Positions 54,846-63,533 of a stretch of 64,000 nucleotides of DNA are shown here, piece by piece (the first letter of the stretch is position 1; every line of letters starts with the position of its first letter). The stretch comes from Sphingopyxis terrae subsp. terrae NBRC 15098. Its GTDB lineage: Bacteria; Pseudomonadota; Alphaproteobacteria; Sphingomonadales; Sphingomonadaceae. A model generated the notes under the pieces. That model was not told the DNA's origin, ran no database searches, and worked only from the letters and a program-made list of their open reading frames with translations. The DNA is taken from positions 2,675,001-2,739,000 of the forward strand of contig NZ_CP013342.1 in assembly GCF_001610975.1 (NCBI RefSeq), read 5' to 3'. The translations under genes were made by a program, and so were the position numbers.

Positions 54846-54985
54846 GCTCCAGCGATCCTGCCGCCCCCACGGGCAGCTAGACCAATTTATCGACCCAAGG
54901 AAAGGACTTGCGGCTCTATCCGGCCGCATAGTCTGCAACAAATATCAGACCGGCGCGGCCCCTTCAATGCCCGCCAGCCGTGCGT

Positions 54986-55750
54986 TCAGCCGCCGCTCGC
55001 TTCGGCTTCCGCCATCGTGTCGACGAGCCGGTTGAGCTGCGGGGTGCAGCCCTTTGCCATCAGCGCATCGACCGACGCGTCGGGCGTCGCGGGCACCTCT
55101 CCCATCGGCTTGAAGCGGATGGTGACGGGGGCGCTGAGCCCACCGCCCGACAGGCGATAGTCGACATCATATTTGACCGGCATCGCATCGGACGGCCATT
55201 TGCGGAAATTGGCGCCGACGACGAACGCAACGGTCTGCGTCTTGCCGTCCTGTTCGATCTTCAGCAGCTCGTCGGTGTCCATATAGGGACGCCACAGCAT
55301 CAGCGTCGCGGGATCGGCGACGCAGAAGGTGCCGGCTTCGCGATAGTCGATAAACCACAGGTTCGGCGCGCGCAGTTCGGCGGGCTTGGGTTCGTCGGGA
55401 CCGCGCGAAAACCCGCCGCGCGATCGCATCGACGGGCCGCTGGCGAGCATCCGCGTCACCGCGCTGCCCATCGTCTGGTTCGACTGGATCGGGCCGCTGG
55501 CGCCATAGGTGCCGGGCCCCGACAGGGTGCGCGTCTTGCCGCCCTGCATCAGCACGATCTTGTCGCCCGCCACCAAGGTCAGCTTGTCGCTGGCTTTCAG
55601 CTTTGCGCCGGTCGGATATTTGGACGCCGACGGGCCGGTCGATCGCACGACCATCGATTGCGCGGCGGCGGTGCCGGCAACCGCGAAGGCAATGGCGGCT
55701 GCGGCGGCGGTCAGGCCCAGGCGGCGGGTCCGGAAGTCAGGAAAGGACAT
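54986..55750 (-). CDS. Secreted protein of unknown function in the TPS/CHAT locus
   Basis: The 254-residue product has a signal peptide (about 1-31, ending AGTAAAQ). An SH3- or FecR-like strand-rich stretch follows (about 45-85; LKASDKLTLVAGDKIVLMQ and SGPGTYGASG), then a middle segment, and a C-terminal half with one Cys in FCVADPATLMLWRP and one in AKGCTPQLNRL. I do not recognise the family. Its start overlaps the end of the adenylate cyclase gene by 14 bases, so it is made with the cyclase and CHAT protein. Confidence 0.7.
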   Translation of the reverse strand: MSFPDFRTRRLGLTAAAAAIAFAVAGTAAAQSMVVRSTGPSASKYPTGAKLKASDKLTLVAGDKIVLMQGGKTRTLSGPGTYGASGPIQSNQTMGSAVTRMLASGPSMRSRGGFSRGPDEPKPAELRAPNLWFIDYREAGTFCVADPATLMLWRPYMDTDELLKIEQDGKTQTVAFVVGANFRKWPSDAMPVKYDVDYRLSGGGLSAPVTIRFKPMGEVPATPDASVDALMAKGCTPQLNRLVDTMAEAEASGG

Positions 55751-57824
55751 AGCTTTCTCCCTTGTCGGTATCGTTCAGGCGTTCGATCAGGAACATGATG
55801 GATAAATCCTTACCCCATTCGGCCGCCAATGCTGTGGCGCAGGTCACATAGGCCTTTTTATCGCCTGCCGCGTGCGCGGCAACCAGCGCGGCGATCGCGG
55901 CGCGCTGATCGGGGCGAAGGTCGGCGCGCGGGGTAAAGACGTCGACCGGCTGCGCTCGCCCGCGCAGTGTCACCCGGCCCATCGGCACCAGATCGTCGCG
56001 CCCCGAACGCTCGGCGGCTTCGGCCGAGATGAGGACGCCGGTCTTCAGGCTCTTGTTCGCCGCCTCCAGCCGCGAGGCGGTGTTCATGCTGTCGCCGAGC
56101 GCGGTATATTGGATGCGGTCCTCGCCGCCGAAATTGCCGACGATCGCGTCGCCGACATGCAGGCCGACGCGCGTCATGCCGATCGGCGGCACGCCCTCCG
56201 CCATGTCGACGCGAAAGGCTTCGCCCGCCTGGTACATGGCGACCGCCGCCGCCGCGGCGCGCGCACCATCGTCGGGGCGACTGATCGGCGCCCCCCAGAA
56301 GGCGACGACCGCGTCGCCGACGAACTTGTCGATCGTCCCGCCATGTTCGAGGACGATGTCCGACAGACGGTCGAGATATTCGTTGAGCAGCCGCGCCACC
56401 GTCTCCGGCGTCACCGCATGGCTGAGCTTGGTAAAGCCTTCGAGGTCGGTAAAGACGCAATAGATGTTGCGCCGTTCGCCGTGCAGCGAGAGCTGGTCGG
56501 GATCGCGCATGATCTGCGCGGCGACATCGACAGGCAGATATTTGCCGAGCGCCGACTGCGCGAAGGCGCGCTGACGCGAGCCGATCGTGCGCGCCGCCGT
56601 GCCGACCGCCGCATAGCCGAGCAGCCATCCGACCGCCCAGCCGAAGGCGGGCAGGGTCGTCGTGTCGATGCCGTGGCGATGCAACCAGAAAGGGAAGGCG
56701 ACGAAGAAGACAAGCTGCCCCAGAAAGGCAAGCGCGACCCAGCGCGCACGCATGTCGATCAGGCTGGTCAGTCCCCCGGCGACGACAACGAGGATGGCCA
56801 GCACCCACAGCGACGGGCCCGGCACCGGCGCCGGCCAGTCGCCGTCGAGCTGCTGCGCCAGCATATGCGCATGAACTTCGAGCCCGATCATCGTTTCGTG
56901 AAGCCCGGTGATCGGATCGACAAAGCGGCTCATCGGCGTGTTGAACTGGTCGTTGTCGATGATGTCGCCGCCGATCAGCACATAGCGTCCGCGCACCAGC
57001 TCGGCGAGGCCGGCGAGCATTTCATCGTCCATCGGCACCGCAAATGTGTCGATCGGGATATTGGCGAAGACCGGCTCTTCCTGTCCGGCATTGGCGCGGG
57101 CGGGCAGGAGGAAGCGGATATTGCCCTGATAATCGGCGTGGGCAGCGTCGACCGGCGCCAGCGCATTCGCCATCAGCGGCGGCAGATTCTTTGGCCGGTC
57201 GGGCCAGCGGCGGATCACGCCGTCGCCGTCGGTGCGGAACAGGACGCTCGTCGGCCGGGTCTTGCCGGTGCGCACGTCGGCGATGAAGGACTGCAGGAAT
57301 TTCTGCTGTTCGTAGAAGATGGTGTTCGGATTGCTCGCTTGCTCGGCATAGGCGAGCCAGGTCGGCGTCGTCATGGCGCGCAACTGCGTCTTCAGCAGAT
57401 CGTCGTCGGGGCGCGGCGAATCGAAAGCGATATCGATGCCGATCGCTTTCGCGCCCATGCGGTCGATATTGGCGAGCGCGCGCGCCAGCAGCGTCCGGTC
57501 GAGCGGCGAGCGGATGCCGGTATTGAACAGCGTTTCGTCATTGTAGGTAATCATTACGATGCGCTGATCCTGCGCGACGTGCGGCGCCATCAGCGTCGCG
57601 CGCGCATCGTAGAGCGCGCGTTCGGCATCGTTGACGAGCGGCATGTCCCAGCTGAAGCGCGCGAACAGTGTCGCAACGATCAGGAAGAGGATCGTCGCGG
57701 CCATCCGCGACGGGCCGAGCTGCATGACCAGCCGCCGGATCCGCTTGCGCAGCGGGATCGTCGCCGGGCCGTTGGCGGCCGGCATTGCGTCGGGCGCGGC
57801 GTCCGGGGCGATGCTCGCGGCCAT
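55737..57824 (-). CDS. CHASE2-domain adenylate cyclase (class III)
   Basis: A 695-residue membrane sensor-cyclase. An N-terminal helix (about 38-56) leads to an extracytoplasmic CHASE2 sensor (about 60-350; RIVMITYNDETLF, RALANIDRMGAKAIGIDIAFD, GRYVLIGGDIIDNDQFNTP). Three helices follow (about 360-430) and then the cyclase domain (about 450-630). Both metal-binding Asp motifs are present, CVFTDLEGFTKLS and FVGDAVVAFWG, together with the Lys of IDKFVGD and the Asn/Arg pair in LGDSMNTASRLEA. This set is consistent with an active enzyme making cAMP. It starts four bases after the CHAT gene ends. Confidence 0.92.
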   Translation of the reverse strand: MAASIAPDAAPDAMPAANGPATIPLRKRIRRLVMQLGPSRMAATILFLIVATLFARFSWDMPLVNDAERALYDARATLMAPHVAQDQRIVMITYNDETLFNTGIRSPLDRTLLARALANIDRMGAKAIGIDIAFDSPRPDDDLLKTQLRAMTTPTWLAYAEQASNPNTIFYEQQKFLQSFIADVRTGKTRPTSVLFRTDGDGVIRRWPDRPKNLPPLMANALAPVDAAHADYQGNIRFLLPARANAGQEEPVFANIPIDTFAVPMDDEMLAGLAELVRGRYVLIGGDIIDNDQFNTPMSRFVDPITGLHETMIGLEVHAHMLAQQLDGDWPAPVPGPSLWVLAILVVVAGGLTSLIDMRARWVALAFLGQLVFFVAFPFWLHRHGIDTTTLPAFGWAVGWLLGYAAVGTAARTIGSRQRAFAQSALGKYLPVDVAAQIMRDPDQLSLHGERRNIYCVFTDLEGFTKLSHAVTPETVARLLNEYLDRLSDIVLEHGGTIDKFVGDAVVAFWGAPISRPDDGARAAAAAVAMYQAGEAFRVDMAEGVPPIGMTRVGLHVGDAIVGNFGGEDRIQYTALGDSMNTASRLEAANKSLKTGVLISAEAAERSGRDDLVPMGRVTLRGRAQPVDVFTPRADLRPDQRAAIAALVAAHAAGDKKAYVTCATALAAEWGKDLSIMFLIERLNDTDKGESYVLS

Positions 57825-57828
57825 CGGG

Positions 57829-60800
57829 TCAGCGCGCCGCGCGTCCGGTCGAAACTCCGGCGGCGGGGGCGGTGGCGGTCGTCGTGGGGAGGCCGTGCAG
57901 CAGCGGCTGCGCGCCGTCGCCGATGATCGCGAACCCGGCCCAATAATAGGGATGCGAGGTTTGCTGGTCGTTCATCAGCTGGCTTTGCGTCGTCCAGAGC
58001 GCGTCTGCGACGCTTTCGCCTTGCGGTGCGGCGAACAGGCCGCCGATCAGCCGCTTGGTTGCGTCGAAATCGTCGGGCGCCGGCCAATGGCTCGCGATGA
58101 CCGAACGCCCCCCGGCGCCGATGAACGATCGGACCAGCCCGTCGAGCGCGCTGCCGCCGCCGCTGGCGACGCCGGCTTCGCGCGTTGCGGCGACCGAGGC
58201 GGCGCCTGCGGTATCGCACGCCGACAGGATCACCAGGTCAGCGTCGAGCTTCAGGTCGAAAATTTCCTGGAACGTGAGCAGGCCGTCCGAATCCTTGTCG
58301 CCGAACGAGGTGACGAGGGCAGGGCGCGCCGGGCAGGACGGCTTCGGCGCGGTGACGAGGCCGTGGGTCGCAAAATGGATGATGCGATAGTCGCTAAGAT
58401 CGCCGCGCTCCTTGACCGCGGTATCGGTAAAGGCGCCGCCGGTGAGCAGGGTCGAGCTGTCGCGCCCGATGGTGCTGCTGGCGGTCACGAGCTCCGCCGC
58501 CGAGATCGGACGCGCCCATTGCGAGGCGCTCCACTGGCAGGTGCCGTCGACGCTGTCGCTCGCCGCGCCGCGGGTGCCGAGCGAGGGCAGGATGCCGCCG
58601 GCGAGCGGCAGATTTTCACCAAGGCCGAAATATTGCCGCCGCGCGGTCGACGGCGGCGCCTGGCGCGCGTTGCGAAAAGCGAGCGCCGATACTGCGGTGC
58701 TCGGCCGGGTCGAGCGCCCGAGCCAGGCGATGCCGCGCATGTCGAAGGGGTCGGCGGCGGGATCATTGACCCGCTGCTCATAGGCGGCGAGCCCGGTGTC
58801 GGAGGTGACGAGCAGGTTGACCGGCAGTTTCAGCATCGCGCCATCGGGTTCGAAGACAAGATGCTTGATCGCCGGCAGCCGGTCGGCGGCCGGGCCGAAC
58901 AGCTGGACATAGAGTTTGCGTGCGGTGGCCGCGTCGAACGGATAAGTGACGCGGCGCCCGTTCTCGACCGTCGAAATCGTCGAGCGGATCGCATCAACGG
59001 CGTTTTCTAGGCCGTCGGCGTCGATGTCGGCGCGCCAGAGCTGGGCACTGCCGGGTTCGATCAGCATCGCATAGACGGCGTCGCCGACGACCAGCATCTT
59101 CAGATAGGCTTCGTCGGGGCGCAGTACCTGCTGCAATTCGCCGAGATCGAGCTTGCCCGACGATACGACGCGATATTGCGGGAACGCCGACAGCTTGGCG
59201 ACGGTTTCGGCCTGCTGGAACGACAGATTGTCGATCTGCGTCTTCACATCGGCGAGCCGTGCAACGACCTCGCCGGTCGCGGGGAGCTGGATCAGTCGGG
59301 CTTCCTCGATCCGCGCGCGTTCGATGTCGCGATTGAGCGTCGTCGCCTGACGGAACAGCCGGGCGCCGTCGCCGTCGCCGCCCGACAGTTCGCGCGCCAG
59401 CACCGCCTGCGTATCGGCGACGCCGGGACGAACCTGGAGCTGGCTGGCGACGAAGAAATCGGCGATGGCGGCGGGGTCGGTCGGCGCGCGTGCCGCAAGC
59501 AGGCGGTAATAGGGCGCCATGATATTCGCCATGCCGGTCGACGACCGCTTCGTGTCGGCGAGCGCCTTTACCACCGCGTGATAGAGGGCGAGCGCCTCGT
59601 CGTCGCGGCCCTGGCGGGTCAGGAAGGCGGCGTAGCGCGCGCGCGCCGAAGCGAGCGCATTGGTTTCGGGATATTCGATCGCGAGCGCATCGACCGATTC
59701 GCGGAAGCGCGCATCCGCCGCGCCCATGTCGCCCAGTGCCTCTTCGGTCAGTGCAAGCTCGCCGAGCATCTGCGAACGCAGCCGGACGATCGAAGTGACA
59801 CGCCCCTGCCGCACGGCCAGCGCGTCGGTCAGGCCCTTGAGCTGGAGTTGCTTGGCGGTCTTCGCATCGCGGCGGAGGCGATCGACGGTGCCGAGCAGAT
59901 GCGTCGCCTGTGCGTCGATGATCTGCGCCCGCTCGAGCGGGCTCAGACGCTCGCTGTCCGATGTCTGGCGGATGGCGCGGGCGTTGCTGCCGCTGTTGAC
60001 TCCGGCGGTGATCGCAGGGGTCAGCGTGACGCTGTCGTTGGCGGTTTCGATCGATGCGGTGGTCGGCGGCACCGGACGCTGCAGGATTTCGGCGGCGCGC
60101 GCATAGTCGCGCTGGTTGAGCGCATCGATCGCCTGAAAATTGCGCCGCAGCCGCAATTGCACGGGGTCGCTCGTCGGGATCGCATCGACTTCGGCGAACA
60201 GGCGCGCGGCTTCAGCAAATTCGCCGAGGTTCGATTTCTGGAGCGCGCGGTTAAGCGTGAATTCGCTCGGGTCGATGTCGCCGGTCGACGCATCGTTCGC
60301 GGTGCGGCGCGACAGCGCTTCGAAAAATTCGGCCGCTTCGGCATAGTCGCCGCTGTGGTTGCGGCGATAACCTTCGGCGAGCGCCCGGTCGAGGTCGATC
60401 GTGCCGGCGAGCGTGCGCGCGAAGCCTTCGTCGCCGCCGCCGACCGATGTGGTCGCGACCTTGATGACGCCCGGTGCGACCTTGTGCTGGCGGATCGACT
60501 GGAGCGCGAGAGTCAGCGCGTCGCCATAAGCGGCAAAGCCTTCGGCGGTGTAGGCGGTGGCGCCGTCCATTTCGATGCGGCTCGCCCATTCGACGCTGCT
60601 GCCCTTGATCGTGCAGCGACCGTCGGCCCCGCAGACGATGTTCGGATCGCGCGCCGCTGCCAGCCGCTGCGCCGCGTCGGCTTCGCTGGCACGCAGCGCG
60701 CGGATATAGCCGACGGGCTGGCTCGCATCGCGGCAGACGATCACCCAGGCGCGGTCGAACATGCCCTTGACGACGGCGTCGCGGACCGTCGCCTGCACCT

Positions 60801-60939
60801 CGCACAGCGAGCCGCCCTGGCTGCCGATCGAAAAGCTGTCGCGGAGCGTCGGGTCTTCGCCTTGCGCCCAGGCCGGGACAGGCGCCGATGCGGCGAGCAG
60901 CGCCAGCAAGGACAGGCGAAACGCAGGTCGTACAGTCAT
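57829..60939 (-). CDS. Secreted TPR-CHAT (caspase-like) protein
   Basis: The product from ATG at 60939 has 1,036 residues, with a signal peptide ending PAWAQ. Helical TPR-like repeats occupy about 140-550, including YRRNHSGDYAEAAEFFEAL and FRESVDALAIEYPETNALA. The C-terminal CHAT domain (about 700-1030) has the cysteine-protease dyad of the clan: His in IIHFATHGLV (about 853) and Cys in VILSACDTAG (about 905). A late segment GGRSVIASHWPAPDDFDATKRLI is also typical. The open frame runs on to 61143 but lacks the signal. It leads a minus-strand run with the cyclase, the unknown secreted protein and the TPS pair. Confidence 0.9.
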   Translation of the reverse strand: MTVRPAFRLSLLALLAASAPVPAWAQGEDPTLRDSFSIGSQGGSLCEVQATVRDAVVKGMFDRAWVIVCRDASQPVGYIRALRASEADAAQRLAAARDPNIVCGADGRCTIKGSSVEWASRIEMDGATAYTAEGFAAYGDALTLALQSIRQHKVAPGVIKVATTSVGGGDEGFARTLAGTIDLDRALAEGYRRNHSGDYAEAAEFFEALSRRTANDASTGDIDPSEFTLNRALQKSNLGEFAEAARLFAEVDAIPTSDPVQLRLRRNFQAIDALNQRDYARAAEILQRPVPPTTASIETANDSVTLTPAITAGVNSGSNARAIRQTSDSERLSPLERAQIIDAQATHLLGTVDRLRRDAKTAKQLQLKGLTDALAVRQGRVTSIVRLRSQMLGELALTEEALGDMGAADARFRESVDALAIEYPETNALASARARYAAFLTRQGRDDEALALYHAVVKALADTKRSSTGMANIMAPYYRLLAARAPTDPAAIADFFVASQLQVRPGVADTQAVLARELSGGDGDGARLFRQATTLNRDIERARIEEARLIQLPATGEVVARLADVKTQIDNLSFQQAETVAKLSAFPQYRVVSSGKLDLGELQQVLRPDEAYLKMLVVGDAVYAMLIEPGSAQLWRADIDADGLENAVDAIRSTISTVENGRRVTYPFDAATARKLYVQLFGPAADRLPAIKHLVFEPDGAMLKLPVNLLVTSDTGLAAYEQRVNDPAADPFDMRGIAWLGRSTRPSTAVSALAFRNARQAPPSTARRQYFGLGENLPLAGGILPSLGTRGAASDSVDGTCQWSASQWARPISAAELVTASSTIGRDSSTLLTGGAFTDTAVKERGDLSDYRIIHFATHGLVTAPKPSCPARPALVTSFGDKDSDGLLTFQEIFDLKLDADLVILSACDTAGAASVAATREAGVASGGGSALDGLVRSFIGAGGRSVIASHWPAPDDFDATKRLIGGLFAAPQGESVADALWTTQSQLMNDQQTSHPYYWAGFAIIGDGAQPLLHGLPTTTATAPAAGVSTGRAAR

Positions 60940-61154
60940 CACGAATTCCCCCAGGGTCACGACATCGGGCACCTGGCCATCTGGTTTGGCGGCAAGGCGC
61001 AGTCTGTTGCTGCGGTACGACCCATTCCCGTTGCGGCGGACCCTAAACCCCTTGTGGCGAAAAGGGAAGTGATCTGCCGCACAGGCGGCTTGCGCGCCGG
61101 GGCGCGGCCACCTATCTGCCATCCCGACAGGGTCAATTTCCAAAAGAGGGTGAA

Positions 61155-61481
61155 ATGAGCGGATTCGACGATCGTGAACGGGCTTTCGAGGCGAAGTTCG
61201 CCCGCGACCAGGAGGTGCAGTTCCGCATCACCGCACGCCGCAATCGCCTGCTCGGCGAATGGGCCGCCGAGCGCATGGGGCTGACGCCCGAGGAAACCGA
61301 CGCCTATGCCAAGGCGGTCGTGCAGGCCGATTTCGAGGAAGCCGGCGACGAGGATGTGATCCGCAAGCTGGCCGGCGACCTGACTGCCGCCGCGGTGGAG
61401 ATCAGCGACGCCGAAATCCGCTCGATGCTCAACGAAAAGACGGCCGAGGCGCGCCGCCAGTTCATCGACGCGCAGAGCTGA
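61155..61481 (+). CDS. F1-ATPase inhibitory subunit zeta (DUF1476)
   Basis: The 108-residue all-helical protein matches the DUF1476 family, the zeta inhibitor of F1-ATPase described in Paracoccus. It begins with MSGFDDRERAFEAKFARDQE, the N-terminal inhibitory helix in homologues, and continues with RRNRLLGEWAAERMGL and DFEEAGDEDVIRKLAGDL. It is transcribed divergently from the CHAT gene; the 215-base gap between them has no recognisable motif. Confidence 0.9.
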   Translation: MSGFDDRERAFEAKFARDQEVQFRITARRNRLLGEWAAERMGLTPEETDAYAKAVVQADFEEAGDEDVIRKLAGDLTAAAVEISDAEIRSMLNEKTAEARRQFIDAQS

Positions 61482-61507
61482 TCGCGGAATCGGGCGGGAC
61501 ATCCGGC

Positions 61508-61741
61508 ATGGGCATGCGCGAATCCGATTTGCGGGCGATGATCGAGGCGGCGCTTCCCGACGCGGAGGTGACGATTACCGATCTTGCCGGCGACAATGAT
61601 CATTATGCGGCGCATATCGTCAGCGAATCCTTTCGTGGATTGAGCCGCGTTGCGCAGCACAAGGCGGTCTATGCCGCGCTCGGCGGGCGCATGGGCGGCG
61701 AACTTCACGCCTTGCAATTGACCACCGCCATCCCTTCATAG
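61508..61741 (+). CDS. bolA: BolA family protein
   Basis: A 77-residue BolA-type protein with DLAGDNDHYAAHIVSESFRGLSRVAQHKAVY, including the conserved His of the family (partner site for monothiol glutaredoxin). I chose ATG at 61508; the longer open frame runs through the zeta-subunit gene. The grxD gene follows 48 bp later, the usual BolA-Grx pair for iron-sulfur trafficking. Confidence 0.9.
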   Translation: MGMRESDLRAMIEAALPDAEVTITDLAGDNDHYAAHIVSESFRGLSRVAQHKAVYAALGGRMGGELHALQLTTAIPS

Positions 61742-61789
61742 GGGTATGACCCCAATGCGGCGCGCCCGCGCCCGTGCCGGAGACCTGTT

Positions 61790-62119
61790 ATGACCGAAGC
61801 CACCCACGACCGCATTGCCAAGCTGGTCGCCGACAATCCCGTCCTGCTCTTCATGAAGGGCACGCCGCTTTTCCCGCAGTGCGGCTTTTCGTCGCGCGCC
61901 ATTGCGATGCTCGACCGGCTCGGCGTCGAATATGCCAGCGTCGATGTACTGCAGGACATGGAAATCCGGCAGGGCATCAAGGAATTTTCGGACTGGCCGA
62001 CGATCCCCCAGCTCTATGTGAAGGGCGAATTCGTCGGCGGCAGCGATATCATGATGGAAATGTGGGAAGCCGGTGAGCTGCATCAGCTCGTCAACGGTCT
62101 TCCCGCGCGCGCCGACTGA
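61790..62119 (+). CDS. grxD: Monothiol glutaredoxin Grx4 type
   Basis: A 109-residue CGFS-type glutaredoxin. The motif FPQCGFSSRA with the upstream MKGTP lysine, the cis-Pro block DWPTIPQLYVKGEFVGG and the terminal glutathione-binding GSDIMMEM are all present. Such proteins bind a [2Fe-2S] cluster with glutathione, often together with BolA, whose gene is adjacent. Confidence 0.95.
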   Translation: MTEATHDRIAKLVADNPVLLFMKGTPLFPQCGFSSRAIAMLDRLGVEYASVDVLQDMEIRQGIKEFSDWPTIPQLYVKGEFVGGSDIMMEMWEAGELHQLVNGLPARAD

Positions 62120-62188
62120 CATAATGCGAACCATCGGTTGACCGGCCGGGCCGGCGGTATTGACCGCCGGCCCAGGTCGTTCTCGTGT

Positions 62189-62518
62189 CTATTGCCAGTC
62201 GAAGCGCAGGGGCGCTTCGCGAAAGGCGAAGCGGTCGAGGTGGCGCGCAACCGCGCCCTTCACTGCCTCGAGCTGGCCCTCGGCGCTCGCATCGATGCGA
62301 ACCGACAGCCTTGCTTCGCCGGCGTCGAACGTCACGAGCCCGTCGCCCGGCCAGTCCGCCCCGCGCGCGTCGCGCGGAAAGGTGACGGTGCCGTGATCGG
62401 CGGTGAAGGTGACCGCCAGATTATGCTGCCAATGCTTGCAGAGCTGCTGCAGATATTTGCTCGCATGCGCCGTGGGGACCTGTGCGGTAGCGCTATGGGC
62501 CATCTGAGCCTCCATCAA
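62189..62518 (-). CDS. DUF2218 family protein
   Basis: A 109-residue protein with the DUF2218 pattern: PTAHASKYLQQLCKHWQHNL, then DARGADWPGDGLVTF and ARHLDRFAFRE. The family has conserved His residues and is often linked or fused to siderophore-interacting FAD reductases, suggesting an iron-related role; that is inference. The first ATG overlaps the padR stop as ATGA. A Met at residue 6 is an alternative start. Confidence 0.85.
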   Translation of the reverse strand: MMEAQMAHSATAQVPTAHASKYLQQLCKHWQHNLAVTFTADHGTVTFPRDARGADWPGDGLVTFDAGEARLSVRIDASAEGQLEAVKGAVARHLDRFAFREAPLRFDWQ

Positions 62519-63120
62519 AGCCGCTCGATCTTTTGCGCCGCCTCGTCGATCCGCGCCACAATCTCGTGGAGCGTCGCTTCGTCGAGGTCGCGGTCGCGCA
62601 GCCGGTTCATCAGTACGGCGCGCAAATTGCCCATCGCCCGGCGCACCGAAGCGCTGTCTGTGCGCTGCTGCTCATCGCCGATCGCCGCCAGCCGCGCCAG
62701 CAGTTCGTCGATGAGCGCGGCGTTGGCGTCGAGTTCGGCCTGACCCTCCGGCGTAATCGCGAACAGCTTCTTGGCGCCCTCGCTGTCGGCGGCGGCAATC
62801 TGGCCCATGTCGTCGAGCAGGGTGAGGGTGGGGTAGATCACGCCGGGGCTGGGCGCATAGGCGCCGCCCGTCAGTTCCTCGATCCGCCGGATCAGGTCGT
62901 AGCCGTGGCGCGGTTCGTCGGCGATCAGCCGCAGCAGGACGAGGCGCAATTCGCCGCTGTCGAACATCCGGCGGCGCCGGCCGCGGCCCTCGTCATCGTG
63001 GCCGTGACGGCCGCCGAATCCGCGCCCGCGGCCGAAGCCGGGTCCGAATCCGCGCCCGCCGTGGCGCATCCCATGGCGCATGCCGCATCCGCGATCGCCT
63101 CTATGTCCATGAAAGTACAT
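62515..63120 (-). CDS. PadR-family regulator with His/Gly/Arg-rich N-terminus
   Basis: The 201-residue product has an N-terminal tail of about 50 residues rich in His, Gly and Arg (MYFHGHRGDRGCGMRHGMRH). The PadR winged helix follows (about 53-130; LVLLRLIADEPRHGYDLIRRIEELTGGAYAPSPGVIYPTL, given here as the family landmark in parts). This layout resembles E. coli NfeR/YqjI, a nickel-responsive PadR repressor, so I infer metal sensing through the tail. A perfect palindrome lies 33 bp upstream, suggesting autoregulation, with DUF2218 as the co-regulated partner. Confidence 0.88.
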   Translation of the reverse strand: MYFHGHRGDRGCGMRHGMRHGGRGFGPGFGRGRGFGGRHGHDDEGRGRRRRMFDSGELRLVLLRLIADEPRHGYDLIRRIEELTGGAYAPSPGVIYPTLTLLDDMGQIAAADSEGAKKLFAITPEGQAELDANAALIDELLARLAAIGDEQQRTDSASVRRAMGNLRAVLMNRLRDRDLDEATLHEIVARIDEAAQKIERL

Positions 63121-63153
63121 GTCTTTATCCTTTAGACTGTTTTTAGATAGCTC

Positions 63154-63167
63154 TAAGATATATCTTA
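63154..63167. promoter_or_regulatory. Palindromic operator candidate for the PadR-type regulator
   Basis: TAAGATATATCTTA is a perfect 14-bp palindrome in an unusually AT-rich patch, 33 bases before the padR start. An extra half-site-like TTTAGATAG lies at 63142. PadR regulators of the NfeR type typically bind such AT-rich inverted repeats in their own promoter. Confidence 0.6.
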
Positions 63168-63237
63168 AATGAAATTGCGCAAGGGGATTTGCGCGATTTT
63201 GTGCGCGAACGCCCTGCGGCGGGTCCGGCTATTTTCC

Positions 63238-63265
63238 TTGACTCGCGGCGGCTCGCCGCTATTAA
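63238..63265 (+). promoter_or_regulatory. Probable promoter of the rplJ leader
   Basis: TTGACT (63238-63243) and TATTAA (63260-63265) are separated by 16 bp. They sit directly upstream of the L10 leader, so they are well placed to drive the rplJ transcript. Confidence 0.5.
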
Positions 63266-63279
63266 GCGCCCCCGTGTTG

Positions 63280-63400
63280 TCAGGGTTTCGATCCTGGCAA
63301 TTCCGTCCGAGACAGTTGGTGCGGGGGATTTGCCCCGCTTAATTTCCAGCCTAGACGGGGAACAGTCTTTTTCGGTCGCCCGCCTGTATCCAGGCGCCCG
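63280..63400 (+). ncRNA. Ribosomal protein L10 leader
   Basis: The core of the leader lies at about 63305-63365. GAGACAGTTGGT is followed by the stem GCGGGG/CCCCGC (63321-63326 with 63333-63338) and the conserved stretch TTAATTTCCAGCCTAGACGG. These are the L10-binding kink-turn and hairpin elements of bacterial rplJ leaders. L10 (with L7/L12) binds it to limit its own synthesis. The outer ends are approximate. The rest of the 413-base gap up to rplJ contains further GC stems (for example GCGCGC at 63490 and 63502). Confidence 0.75.
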
Positions 63401-63533
63401 CGGCTTGACCGACCCCATCGGACATCGCCACGCAACGGACAGGCGGGATGCGTCCCTTCTGGCCTTTGCGTTCGTTAGCCGCCCGGCGGCGCGCCCTGTT
63501 GCGCGCATCCGGGCACAGAGTGGAGAAACAGGC

